From contig JAKLKC010000006.1 in assembly GCA_023150875.1 (NCBI GenBank), positions 62,001 through 126,000 of the forward strand: a DNA stretch of 64,000 nucleotides, given 5' to 3'. The position numbers were made by a program, and so were the translations under genes. The notes beneath the pieces are model-generated. The model ran no database searches and had not been told where the DNA came from. It saw only the letters and a list, made by a program, of their open reading frames with translations. Below are positions 52,073 to 60,547 of this stretch, one piece after another (position 1 is the stretch's first letter; every line of letters begins with the position of its first letter). The stretch comes from Myxococcota bacterium. Lineage in GTDB: Bacteria; Myxococcota_A; UBA796; UBA9615; JAKLKC01.

Positions 52073-52081
52073 GTCGGTCAA
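52053..52081 (-). promoter_or_regulatory. Predicted promoter of the TetR-headed operon
   Basis: On the minus strand TTGACC (52081-52076) and TATCTG (52058-52053) are separated by exactly 17 nt, close to sigma70 consensus. The expected transcription start, about 7 nt past the -10, falls on the A of the TetR start codon, so the message should be leaderless. This agrees with the missing ribosome binding site. Confidence 0.6.
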
Positions 52082-52109
52082 GGGAGGCGGGGCGAGGCCG
52101 GCGACCGCG

Positions 52110-53435
52110 TCACGGATCCGGGTTCCTCACCGCCTCCGCGACCCGCTCCGCGACTTCGTGCAGCTCGGCCCGGACGACGCGGGTGGACCCGAGGCGCTCC
52201 TCCGCCGGGTGGCCGTCGGCGCCCCCCGCCAGGATCAGGGCCTCGGGCGCGTAGGCGTCGACGAAGCTCCGGGCGGAGCGGCTGAGTGAGGCGCGGCGCC
52301 CGGCCTTGACCTCGACGGCGACGAGCCGCTCGCCCCGGGCCAGCACGAAGTCCATCTCCGCGCCCCCCTTGGCGCGCCAGTAGTGGATCCCCCAGTCCAC
52401 CGGCAGGGACTTGAGCAGCTCGCCGAACACCCAGCCCTCCGCGAGGGCGCCGCGGTCGGGGCGCCGGGAGGGGTCCGCCTGGAAGGCCCCGAGGGCCGCG
52501 TTCCGCAGCCCCATGTCGACCATGTGGACCCGCGCGGCGTGGGTGATCTCGGCGCGGCGCCCACCGGCGAAGGCGGGGATGAGGCGGACCACCCAGGTCT
52601 CCTCCAGCAGCTCCAGGTACTCCCGGACGGTGGAGGGGGCGATGCCCAGGAGCGAAGCCCACTCGGAGAGGTTGACCCTCTGGCCCACCTGCCCCGCGGC
52701 GAGCTGGATCAGCCTGCGGAATGCCTCCGGGCGCTGGATCCGGAAGCGGTCCGAAGCGTCCCGGAGGACGAACGCCTCGAGGAGCTCGGAGAGCTCGGCG
52801 GCGGGCTCGGGATGGGACCACACCCCGGGGTATCCCCCGTACACCATCTGGCGGGCGGCGACCTCGCGGGCGAGCTGGGCCCGGGCCGCGGGGACCGCGG
52901 GCGCCCGCCGGTCCAGGACCTCGCCGAGGGAAAGCGGCAGGATGCGCCGGCGGACCGCGCGCCCCGCCAGGCTCTCCCGGGTCCGGGCGGCCAGGTGGTA
53001 CGACGACGACCCGGTGACGAGCACATCGAGGCCCCGGGAGGCATCGATCAGGCCCTTCACGACGAGCCCGGCCTCCTCCAAGTGCTGGGCCTCCTCCAGG
53101 AACAGCGTGCGGACCTGGGGGAACTCCCGGTCGAGGTCGTCCATCATGCCGCCGGGGGATCGGGCCCAGGCGCGGACGCGCTCCTCCTCGCAGTTGAGGA
53201 ACAGGACCGTCTCGGGGGGGCGGTCCGCGAGGAGGGACCACACGAAGGTGGACTTCCCGGCCTGTCTCGGCCCGACGATGAGCTTGGCCCGCCGCCGGTC
53301 GTCGAGTCCGGTCCTGTCGACGCGCCGAGGCACGAACGGGTCCGGGAGGCGGCGGCGCACCTCCACCGCGAACCGCTCCGGGTCCCGGAACCAGGGGTTG
53401 AGCGCCAGCAGGCGCTCCCGGATCACCGTGTCCAT
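52110..53435 (-). CDS. AAA-family ATPase with DUF4143 domain
   Basis: A 441-residue protein of the common AAA_14/DUF4143 group. Walker A is GPRQAGKSTFVW, Walker B region TLFLEEAQHLEE, sensor-like LVTGSSSYHLAAR, and RRRILPLSLGEVL, VYGGYPGVW and the DUF4143 C-terminal part with KGGAEMDFVLARGERLVAVEVKA (a PD-(D/E)XK-like fold segment) follow. The function of this family is not established. AGGAGG precedes ATG 53433-53435. It is probably a mobile-gene-type insertion: its upstream DNA is AT-richer than its surroundings and carries an inverted repeat. Confidence 0.88.
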   Translation of the reverse strand: MDTVIRERLLALNPWFRDPERFAVEVRRRLPDPFVPRRVDRTGLDDRRRAKLIVGPRQAGKSTFVWSLLADRPPETVLFLNCEEERVRAWARSPGGMMDDLDREFPQVRTLFLEEAQHLEEAGLVVKGLIDASRGLDVLVTGSSSYHLAARTRESLAGRAVRRRILPLSLGEVLDRRAPAVPAARAQLAREVAARQMVYGGYPGVWSHPEPAAELSELLEAFVLRDASDRFRIQRPEAFRRLIQLAAGQVGQRVNLSEWASLLGIAPSTVREYLELLEETWVVRLIPAFAGGRRAEITHAARVHMVDMGLRNAALGAFQADPSRRPDRGALAEGWVFGELLKSLPVDWGIHYWRAKGGAEMDFVLARGERLVAVEVKAGRRASLSRSARSFVDAYAPEALILAGGADGHPAEERLGSTRVVRAELHEVAERVAEAVRNPDP

Positions 53436-53513
53436 GGGCCTCCTCGGTCCGGCGGCGGTCGTGGCGGGCGATGGGGATCGTAGTGCGAATGACCTGGATG
53501 ATCTAGGATGCGA

Positions 53514-53540
53514 TCACCGATTAGCAAGGTTTATCGGTGA
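53514..53540. promoter_or_regulatory. Inverted repeat upstream of the AAA/DUF4143 gene
   Basis: Perfect 8-bp arms TCACCGAT (53514-53521) and ATCGGTGA (53533-53540) surround 11 nt. They lie about 80 bp before the AAA/DUF4143 start codon in an AT-richer stretch. It could be an operator or a remnant of an insertion boundary; no T run supports a terminator. Confidence 0.45.
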
Positions 53541-53615
53541 CAACATGCCCGATTTCCCAGGTTGATGGGCGGAGTCGAAAGGAACGCTGGAGGGGAAGCG
53601 CGCGGGGGCGCAGCG

Positions 53616-54167
53616 CTAGAGCACCGCGCGGGCGACGAGGGAGAGGCGTTCGGAGCAGGCGGTGCCGTCGGCGCCGGTCAGGACGACCTCGACGTCGATG
53701 GGGGTGCCGTCGAACTCCTCCAGGGGGGCGACGGTGACGGTGTCGAGGACCACGGAGCGGCCGTAGCGCTCGAAGGCGCCGTCGGCGCCGTCCTCCTCCA
53801 CGGGGAGCAGGCCGATCCGCACGGGATCGGACCAGTCGATGGGGGTCCCGTCCAGGTAGACCACGAAGTCCAGCCAGGGGTTGGCGTCGTCGAAGTGGAC
53901 GGGGTCGCCGGGCTCGATGCCCGTCGCCCGGACGCTGGCGAAGACGTGGAAGCCCCCCTGGGCACCGGCGTACACGTCGATGGGATCGCCCTCCTCCAGC
54001 GGCGCGTAGGCGTCGATCCCCGTCCCCAGGGCGCAGGAGGGCTCGGGGGCCTCCGGCGGCGCGCCGCACCCCCACGCTCCCAGCGCGGCGGCGGCGAGGC
54101 CCGTCCGCCTTGCGAAGGCTACGGCGGGGCGGGGATCCGGGCGGTCTGCGAGGCGGGATGGAGTCAA
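53616..54167 (-). CDS. Putative lipoprotein of unknown function
   Basis: About 183 residues with an N-terminal hydrophobic stretch and lipobox (LGAWGC). The mature part has alternating strands (DPIDVYAGAQGGFHVFASV, DFVVYLDG, VVLDTVTVAP, PIDVEVVLTG) compatible with a beta-sandwich, and a single Cys pair (SCALG, ACSERL). No family is recognised. TTG at 54167 is chosen because GGAG lies a few bases before it; the TTG 11 codons upstream lacks one. Confidence 0.6.
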   Translation of the reverse strand: MTPSRLADRPDPRPAVAFARRTGLAAAALGAWGCGAPPEAPEPSCALGTGIDAYAPLEEGDPIDVYAGAQGGFHVFASVRATGIEPGDPVHFDDANPWLDFVVYLDGTPIDWSDPVRIGLLPVEEDGADGAFERYGRSVVLDTVTVAPLEEFDGTPIDVEVVLTGADGTACSERLSLVARAVL

Positions 54168-54254
54168 GGGGCTCCGGGGCGGCGGGGCGCGCGACTCCAA
54201 CCGTCGTCGAGCCGAGGGGGGGCGGTCAAGGGCGATCCGGTGCCCGTTCCAGGG

Positions 54255-56705
54255 TCACAACATGGGCAGGAGCTTCTCCAGGACCGCGGCGACCCCCTTC
54301 TTCTCGTCGAAGCCCACGCTGCGGCTGCGGATCACGCCGTCCCGGTCGATCCAGAAGGCCGTCGGCAGCCCCCGGGTGTCGAAGCGCCCCATCAGGTCGC
54401 TGCCCGGATCGGCGATCAGGGGGAAGTCCAGGCCGAGCTGCTTCGCCATGGCCCGCCCCTTCTCGGTGTCCCGGTCCACGTTGATCGCCACCACCTCCAG
54501 GCCCTTCGCCCGGTGCTGGCGGTAGACCTCCTGGAGGGCCGGCAGCTCGGCCCGGCAGGGGGCGCACCAGCTCGCCCAGAAGGTGAGGATCGCCGTCTTG
54601 CCCCGGAGCGAGGCGGAGTCGAAGGTCCGCCCGTCGAAGGTGGTCCCGGTGAACGCCTGGAGGCGATCGCCCACCTTCCCGCCGGAGTGGCGATCCGCGT
54701 CCAGGTCCGGCGCGGCCTCCCCGCCGGAGCAGCAGCGGAAGCCCAGGGCCGCGTCGGTGGTGGTGTCGGGGGCGACGTCGTCCCGCCAGAAGAAGCATCG
54801 GGCGGCGTCGCCGGAGTAATAGGAGCCGCCCACCACCCCCGCCTTGTCGGGGGTGGTGCCCACCCACTCCTTCACGTTGCCCACCATGTCGTACAGGCCC
54901 GAGGGCGTGCGGCACTCCGGGTGGACGCCGGTGGCCAGGGGGCGGGGATCGTCCTTCTTGCGGGAGTCGGCGCAGCGGCCTGGGGAGTGGTAGTCGCCGT
55001 ATCCGAACGCGGGCGCGTCGGTGATCTCGTCGTGGACCGATCCGTTGCCGTTTCCGTCGGCGATCAGGGTGCCCGCGCAGGCGCTCATCCACTCCTGCTG
55101 GGTGCACAGGCGCTTGCCCGCGGCCTCGCAGGCGGCCTTGGCCTGGTACCAGGACACGCCCCGGGCCGCCTCCACCCCCGCCACCGACATCGCCTTGCCC
55201 CCCTCCACGGACGCCTCGAAGGTGTCGATGGCGTACTCGCCGCCCGGGCCGGCGAGGCGGACCATGGGCGGCGCCTTCACCGGCGGACCCACCGTCTCGG
55301 GGGTCAGGGCCACCTCGAAGTCCACCCGGTCCTGGCCGGCGAGCTCGGCGTCGATCACCGCCGAAAGCACCTCCACCGGCTGGGCGCCCACCAGCTTCCG
55401 CCCGTTCACGAAGATCGCCGGGGTGCCGGTCACCCCCAGCGCCCCGGCGACCCGGGTGTCCTCCAGGACCACCTCGCGGGAGCGCGGCGAGTCCACGCAG
55501 GCGTCGAAGCGAGCCAGGTCCAGGCCGGCCCGCCCCGCGTGCTCCCGCAGGTCCCGGGGCTTGAGGCGCGTGTTGTTACGGTACATGAGGTCGTACAGCT
55601 CCCAGAAGCGCCCCTGCTCCTGAGCGCACACCGCCGCCCGGGCCGCCCCGCAGGCGTAGGGGTGGAGGTCCTTCTTGATCTCGGTGGCGTTGCAGGCGCC
55701 GTGCATGGGGAAGTGGCGGAAGGCGACCCTCACCTTCCCGGCGTACTTCTCGCGCACCGCCTCGATGTTGCCCGTCAGCTTCTTGCAGAAGGGGCACTGG
55801 AAGTCCTCGAAGAGCACCAGGGTGACGGGGGCCTTCGGGGGGCCGATGGTGGGCGTGGTCGCGGCGAGGGGGACCTCCTGGCGGTCCCCCGCGAGGCGGA
55901 CCTTGCGGACTTCGGCCTCCCCTCCCAGCTTCGAGGCGTCCACGGGAGATCCGGAGTCGGGCAGGGGCGCGACCTCCCCGGGCGCGCCCCCGCCGTCCGT
56001 CTCCTCCACCGCCGCCACGGCCGCCGCGGCGATCAGCGCCCGCTTCTGGTCCACGGCGGCGCCGACGGCGAGGGCGGTCAACAGGAGCGCCGCCCCCGCG
56101 AGGGCGGAGACGGTGCGGGACTCCCTCCGGGCCTCGGGGGCGAGGTGGGCGAGGTTGCCCAGGAACGAGCGCCCCGAAGCCCACCACGAGAGGCCCAGCA
56201 TCCCCGCGTTCACGGCGTAGAGGGACATGCAGAAGAGGCAGTAGGCCCCGATCACCGCCGTCGAGACCCAGGCCAGGGCCGCGGAGTACAGCACCGAGGC
56301 GATGCCGAGGGCGAAGATCCGCGACCAGGCCGCCTCGCTCTGGCGCCACCAAAGCATCAGCAGCGACACAAGGTAGACGGGGACGGCGAAGGCGGCGATG
56401 GGCACGCCCAGCAGTTCGGACCACTCGCTGGCGTTGACCGCGTCGCAGTTGAACAGCTCCGAGACGTTGCACAGGGCGCTGCCCGACTGGCCCCCGTACA
56501 TCACCACGTTGTGGTGGTCCACCAGGTAGATGGAGACGCCGGTGCCCAGCAGCAGCAGGGCGCTCAGGACGGGCGCGGCGACGCGGCGGCGGCCCTCGAG
56601 GCCCGGAGCCCCCGTCGGCGGTCCCGCGGTGGGGGGCTGCGGCGCCCGAGGCGCCTCACGGCCCGCCTCCCTTCCCCCGGACCGGGGGCCCTTCTTCTTC
56701 GCCAT
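54255..56705 (-). CDS. Four-domain thiol-redox fusion: VKOR, DsbA, SUMF1-like and TlpA domains
   Basis: An 816-residue membrane protein. Residues ~44-185 are a vitamin K epoxide reductase domain with four to five helices, loop cysteines C79 and C87, and active-site CLFC (C156, C159). Residues ~285-475 are a DsbA-like thioredoxin with CPFC (C304, C307) and a TGTPAIFVNG cis-Pro loop. Residues ~490-655 resemble the SUMF1/formylglycine-generating-enzyme fold (GVSWYQAKAACEAAGKRLC, YDMVGNVKEWV, LGFRCC); only one Cys of the catalytic copper pair seems kept. Residues ~660-816 are TlpA-like with CAPC (C714, C717). VKOR-DsbA fusions make disulfides; a TlpA partner suggests reduction or quality control. 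It starts at ATG 56703-56705. Confidence 0.9.
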   Translation of the reverse strand: MAKKKGPRSGGREAGREAPRAPQPPTAGPPTGAPGLEGRRRVAAPVLSALLLLGTGVSIYLVDHHNVVMYGGQSGSALCNVSELFNCDAVNASEWSELLGVPIAAFAVPVYLVSLLMLWWRQSEAAWSRIFALGIASVLYSAALAWVSTAVIGAYCLFCMSLYAVNAGMLGLSWWASGRSFLGNLAHLAPEARRESRTVSALAGAALLLTALAVGAAVDQKRALIAAAAVAAVEETDGGGAPGEVAPLPDSGSPVDASKLGGEAEVRKVRLAGDRQEVPLAATTPTIGPPKAPVTLVLFEDFQCPFCKKLTGNIEAVREKYAGKVRVAFRHFPMHGACNATEIKKDLHPYACGAARAAVCAQEQGRFWELYDLMYRNNTRLKPRDLREHAGRAGLDLARFDACVDSPRSREVVLEDTRVAGALGVTGTPAIFVNGRKLVGAQPVEVLSAVIDAELAGQDRVDFEVALTPETVGPPVKAPPMVRLAGPGGEYAIDTFEASVEGGKAMSVAGVEAARGVSWYQAKAACEAAGKRLCTQQEWMSACAGTLIADGNGNGSVHDEITDAPAFGYGDYHSPGRCADSRKKDDPRPLATGVHPECRTPSGLYDMVGNVKEWVGTTPDKAGVVGGSYYSGDAARCFFWRDDVAPDTTTDAALGFRCCSGGEAAPDLDADRHSGGKVGDRLQAFTGTTFDGRTFDSASLRGKTAILTFWASWCAPCRAELPALQEVYRQHRAKGLEVVAINVDRDTEKGRAMAKQLGLDFPLIADPGSDLMGRFDTRGLPTAFWIDRDGVIRSRSVGFDEKKGVAAVLEKLLPML

Positions 56706-56765
56706 CCTCTTGATCTCCCTTGGTATTCGGGGAGGGTCCGGACGCCCCCTCCCCCGCTCCGACCC

Positions 56766-58139
56766 TCAACGGCTCCGGCCGCGAGGATCCTTCCCCGCCG
56801 CGGCACCCGGAGCCTCCAGCGGCGTGACCTCCACCGGCCGCCCCACCCCCCTTGCGACCACCAGGCGGGCCGGCCCTCCCCGGGACCGCAGCACCGCGAA
56901 GGCCCCCTCGGTGCCGCAGTCGGCGACCTTCCGCGCCGCCGGCTTCCCCCGCTTCCCCAGGTCGTACCGCACGATCTCCTTGTTCCCCGCCGCCAGCACC
57001 TCCAGCTCGAGGTCGCCGTCCAGGTCCACCGCCTCGATCCTCAACACCGCGTACATGCCGGGGCGCTCGTCGATCCGTTCCGGCGGCGGCACCTTGCCCG
57101 CGCCGTCCCAGCGCCAGCGGTTGAGGCGGTAGCGGGCGACCTTCCCGTAGTCCTGGTGCCAGCCGTCCCCGAACCACAGCTCGTCGCGCCCGTCCCCGTC
57201 GGTGTCGGCGGCCACCGCCGCCCTCACCCCCCGCAGGGTCGGGACGGCGACCCGCGCCTCCCCGCCGTCCATCCACACCGAGAGGTCCCCGTCATCCCCC
57301 ACCGCGTCGCCGTAGACACGCCCCAGGACGCGATCGGGCCGCTCGTCGCCGTCCAGGTCCGCCATGAACGCCGTCGTGCCCATGCGGGAGCGCCAGCGCG
57401 CGTCCCACCCCTCGGCCGCTCCCAGGCGGCGGGCGTAGGTGACGGTGTCGTACTTGCCCTCGAAGGCCGTGACGTGCAGCTCGGGGGACGGCGCCCGGGA
57501 CAGGGAGATCGAGGCGACCTGCTGCCGATCCCCGGCCAGGTCCCCCAGGAGCCGGCCCGAGCAGAGGCCGCCCCCCGGGGCGGCGGCCCACGCCTCCACC
57601 GACGCCTTCGCCTGGAAGGCCCCCCGCCCCATCCCCCAGCCCAGGATGGCCTCCTCCCTCCCGTCGCCGTCCCGGTCGGTGCGCAGGAAGGCGTTGGGGG
57701 CGCCGGGAGCCGGGGCCTCCGCGAGCACGTCGAACCGACCGTCTTCCCGGGGGCGCAGCCAGCGGAGCTGGCCCGCGGCGACGCACAGGAGCAGGTCCTC
57801 CCCGGGGGCCTGGAGGGCGGCGGAGCGGACCTCCTCGCAGGCGGGCGCGTCGACAACAGCCGGCGGGTCCCCCACGGGCAGCGCCGAGGTCCGCGCATCG
57901 GGGAACCAGGCGCAGGGGCCACCCGAAGCGGGATCGGCGCCGCGCACCCCCGGGACCGGGGTCGCCGTCGATGGCGGCAGCCCTCCCCCGGACGCGGGGC
58001 CCGCCACCGGGCCGTCGAGCCGCACTTCCACCGCGGCGGGAGGGCGCGGAGCCTCGCCGCCGCAGGCGGGGACGATGGCCGAGGCGGGGGCGAGCAGGAG
58101 CGGGGCGAGGCGGAGGCGCTGGGGACGAGGGGGCGGCAC
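56766..58139 (-). CDS. FG-GAP/VCBS-type lipoprotein
   Basis: A 457-residue protein. An N-terminal hydrophobic segment ends in a lipobox (AIVPAC). At least five calcium-loop repeats follow (RTDRDGDGREEAILGWG, ADLDGDERPDRVLG, ADTDGDGRDELWFG, VDLDGDLELEVLA), as in FG-GAP/VCBS beta-propellers. It is 60 bp upstream of the four-domain redox fusion and on the same strand. A GTG at 58139 is chosen because it starts the signal sequence; no strong ribosome binding site is seen. Confidence 0.78.
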   Translation of the reverse strand: MPPPRPQRLRLAPLLLAPASAIVPACGGEAPRPPAAVEVRLDGPVAGPASGGGLPPSTATPVPGVRGADPASGGPCAWFPDARTSALPVGDPPAVVDAPACEEVRSAALQAPGEDLLLCVAAGQLRWLRPREDGRFDVLAEAPAPGAPNAFLRTDRDGDGREEAILGWGMGRGAFQAKASVEAWAAAPGGGLCSGRLLGDLAGDRQQVASISLSRAPSPELHVTAFEGKYDTVTYARRLGAAEGWDARWRSRMGTTAFMADLDGDERPDRVLGRVYGDAVGDDGDLSVWMDGGEARVAVPTLRGVRAAVAADTDGDGRDELWFGDGWHQDYGKVARYRLNRWRWDGAGKVPPPERIDERPGMYAVLRIEAVDLDGDLELEVLAAGNKEIVRYDLGKRGKPAARKVADCGTEGAFAVLRSRGGPARLVVARGVGRPVEVTPLEAPGAAAGKDPRGRSR

Positions 58140-58307
58140 GGCGGGCAGTCTATCACCGCGCCCCGGCTGGGGAGGCCGAAACGGGCCGCCCGCGACGCCG
58201 CCGGGACCGCTCGCGGCCGGCCCGCGACCGCTCGCGCGGGAACCGCTCGAATGGGTGCCGGCCAGGGGCCAGGGTGGAGGTCGAACCCCCCGTCTGGGAG
58301 CCCCTCC

Positions 58308-59825
58308 ATGGACCTCGCCCGCCGCCTCCGTGACCACCTCGCCCACCCCGCCGCCACCCGGATCGCCCCCTCGCTGCCTCCCCCCATCCGGGGGCGCCCG
58401 GAGCCCCGGCGGGTGCTGCTGGTCAACCCCTTCTACGCCAAGGACCGCCACGCCAGCTTCGGCAAGCACGTCCTCACGCCGTCCCTGGCCCTGACCAGCC
58501 TGGCGGGGGCGACGCCGCCCGGCTGGACGGTGGAGATGTGGGACGAGAACCTGCTCCAGGGGCCGCCCCCCTCGGGCTTCGTGCCCGAGGTGGTGGGGAT
58601 CACGGTGCACCTGACCTTCGCCCGTCGCGCCTACGCCCTGGCGGACTGGTTCCGCGCCCGGGGCAGCGCCGTGGTGATGGGGGGGCTGCACGCCCTGTCC
58701 TGCCCCGAAGAGGTGGCCGCCCACGCCGACGCCGTCGCCATCGGCAACGGCGTGCCCCTGTGGCCCCGGATCCTGGCGGACGCCGCCGCCGGCCGACTGG
58801 CGCCCCGCTACGAGGCCGGCTACGAGGACTACGCCCGGGATCCCCTGCCGGACCGGAGCGTCCTCCCCGAGTGGGGCTTCCTGACCCCCCACTCGGTCAT
58901 CGCCACCCAGGGCTGCCACAACCGCTGCGACTTCTGCTACCTCAGCACCGGGGACGCCCGGATCCGTTACCAGACCCGGCCCGTGGAGGCCATCGCCGAC
59001 GACCTGCGGGCGAGCGGCTCGCCCTACGCGGTGTTCGTGGACAACAACCTGGGCAGCAACCGCCGCTACCTGTCCCGCCTCTGCCGGGCGCTGGCGCCGC
59101 TGGAGCGGATCTGGAGCGCCGCGGTCACCATCGACGTCACCGACGACGAGGCCCTGGTGCGGGAGATGGCGCTGTCGGGCTGCACGGGGGTCTTCGTCGG
59201 CTTCGAGAGCCTGACCGACGCGAACCTGGCGGGCGCCGGAAAGCGTACCCCCCGGACCGACGACTACGCCCGCCGTGTGGAGGTCCTGCACCGCCACGGG
59301 ATCCAGGTGAACGGCAGCTTCGTGCTGGGCTTCGACCACGACGACGCCGGGGTGTTCGAGCGCACGGCGAGGTGGGTGGAGGAGAACCGCCTGGAGTGCG
59401 CCACCTACCACGTCCTGACCCCCTACCCGGGCACCCCCCTGTTCCGGCGCATGAAGTCCGACGGGCGGATCCTCCACGAGGACTGGGATCTCTACGACAC
59501 CGCCCACTGCGTGTTCCGGCCGGCCCGCATGAGCCCCGGGGAGTTGGAGCGGGGCTACGCCTGGATGTACGACGAGACCTTCTCCGACGCGGGGATCTGG
59601 AGGCGCCGCCCCCGGGACCCCGCCGCCGTCCCCGCCTACCTGGCGATGTCCTACCTCTACAAGCGCCTCAACCCGGTCTGGCCCCTGCTGATCCGCCACC
59701 GCCTCACCCACGCCGCCTGGAGCCCCCTGGTGGAGCTGACGCGACGGCGCCACCTGGCCTTCCGGCGCCGCCTGGCGGCGGAGGGCGAGGCCGCCTTTGG
59801 GGTGCCGTTCCGGACGGGGGTCTAG
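58308..59825 (+). CDS. B12-binding radical SAM protein (HpnJ/BchE-like)
   Basis: A 505-residue protein. A cobalamin-binding-like N-terminal domain (RRVLLVNPFYAKD, EVVGITVHLTFA, AVVMGGLHALSC) precedes the radical SAM core with CHNRCDFC (C203, C207, C210), a following YLSTGD, VFVDNNLGSN, GCTGVFVGFESL, NGSFVLGFDHDD and TPYPGTPLF. The order matches lipid- and hopanoid-modifying B12 radical SAM enzymes (HpnJ/HpnH/BchE class) that act on unactivated carbon. GGGAG lies before ATG 58308. It diverges from the FG-GAP lipoprotein gene. The substrate cannot be named. Confidence 0.88.
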   Translation: MDLARRLRDHLAHPAATRIAPSLPPPIRGRPEPRRVLLVNPFYAKDRHASFGKHVLTPSLALTSLAGATPPGWTVEMWDENLLQGPPPSGFVPEVVGITVHLTFARRAYALADWFRARGSAVVMGGLHALSCPEEVAAHADAVAIGNGVPLWPRILADAAAGRLAPRYEAGYEDYARDPLPDRSVLPEWGFLTPHSVIATQGCHNRCDFCYLSTGDARIRYQTRPVEAIADDLRASGSPYAVFVDNNLGSNRRYLSRLCRALAPLERIWSAAVTIDVTDDEALVREMALSGCTGVFVGFESLTDANLAGAGKRTPRTDDYARRVEVLHRHGIQVNGSFVLGFDHDDAGVFERTARWVEENRLECATYHVLTPYPGTPLFRRMKSDGRILHEDWDLYDTAHCVFRPARMSPGELERGYAWMYDETFSDAGIWRRRPRDPAAVPAYLAMSYLYKRLNPVWPLLIRHRLTHAAWSPLVELTRRRHLAFRRRLAAEGEAAFGVPFRTGV

Positions 59826-59942
59826 GAGCCCCGAAGCCCCGCGCCGTGGCGACGAGGGAGTCGATCGCGGGCACCTGGCCTGTTGCCTGGGACGGGCGGT
59901 GGGCGGTGGCCTGGGCTTCGGCAGTTTCACCAAATGGGCCAC

Positions 59943-60058
59943 CTTCACTGTGCAGTGAAGTCCATGCGTTTAGGATTCGACGCCGGCCCGCCCCGACCTC
60001 CCCATGCCCAATCGACTGGACTTCACTCGGACATCAAGTCGTGCTATTTAGTGAAGTC
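59943..60058. other. Cluster of TTCACT/AGTGAAG inverted repeats in a 1-kb non-coding stretch
   Basis: CTTCACTG-TG-CAGTGAAG (59943-59960) is a perfect 8-bp inverted repeat. GACTTCACT (60019-60027) and AGTGAAGTC (60050-60058) form a second, with perfect 9-bp arms. The DNA is less GC-rich than the neighbouring genes. The region 59826-60837 otherwise holds no complete gene: only a helix-turn-helix-like remnant and the two 254-bp repeats. Confidence 0.5.
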
Positions 60059-60223
60059 GTGCCCCGCCGCTCCCCCCAAGATCCGCTCCCGAGTCGAGTC
60101 CCGGCCGCCCTGGCGGCGGCCCTCGGAGTCGAACCCGGGGAGGTCTTCCGCGAAGATCGGGACCCCGCAGGCCCGGCTTTCATCCTCGTCTGTTCGGGGT
60201 ACCGATTCGTCACACGGTGGAGT
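60059..60223 (+). pseudogene. Possible remnant of a small helix-turn-helix-type gene
   Basis: A GTG at 60059 opens 55 codons with a plausible peptide (VPAALAAALGVEPGEVFRED, then FILVCSGYRF) that resembles the end of an XRE-like helix-turn-helix. The frame then enters the first 254-bp repeat, where it no longer looks like protein. If real, the gene was cut by the repeat. The upstream AGTGAAG arms would then be its operator. This is a weak call. Confidence 0.3.
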
Positions 60224-60477
60224 GGGCCCAAGCGGCCAGGCAGGGAACTACGAAACACGCGAAAGGCGCGAAACAAGACCTTTCGCGTGTTTCGCGCATT
60301 TCGTAGTTTCAACATGCCCATCCGCTCGGCACCCACAACTCCGGGCCTCCCACCTCTTCTCTCTGCGTTCTCTGTGGGCCCCGGACGGGCCGCTCTGCGC
60401 CTCTGTGGGCGAGCCCAGGACGGCGAGCCATTTACGACGGCTGGCAGCCGTCACGAACCGCCCTGGGTGGCAGCCGG
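60224..60477. repeat. 254-bp direct repeat, copy 1
   Basis: Starts GGGCCCAAGCGGCCAGGC and ends GGGTGGCAGCCGG. It is almost identical to copy 2 and exactly the same length. The first part (60246-60308) is a nested hairpin: arms AACTACGAAA/TTTCGTAGTT outside, AAACACGCGAAAGG/CCTTTCGCGTGTTT inside. The second part has CTCTGCGTTCTCTGTGGG and GCCTCTGTGGGCGAG, resembling a different, widespread intergenic motif. Confidence 0.85.
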
Positions 60478-60547
60478 CTCGAGTGTAGGATGGTGTCCGG
60501 GACGCATCGGGCACGGACACGGATCCCACCCCGATCTGCACCGGATG

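Noticed and set aside
53562-58307. The long in-frame extension (about 1580 codons) upstream of the B12 radical SAM gene
   Set aside because: It is antisense to the redox fusion and the FG-GAP lipoprotein. The real gene starts at 58308 with GGGAG and a family-like N-terminus.
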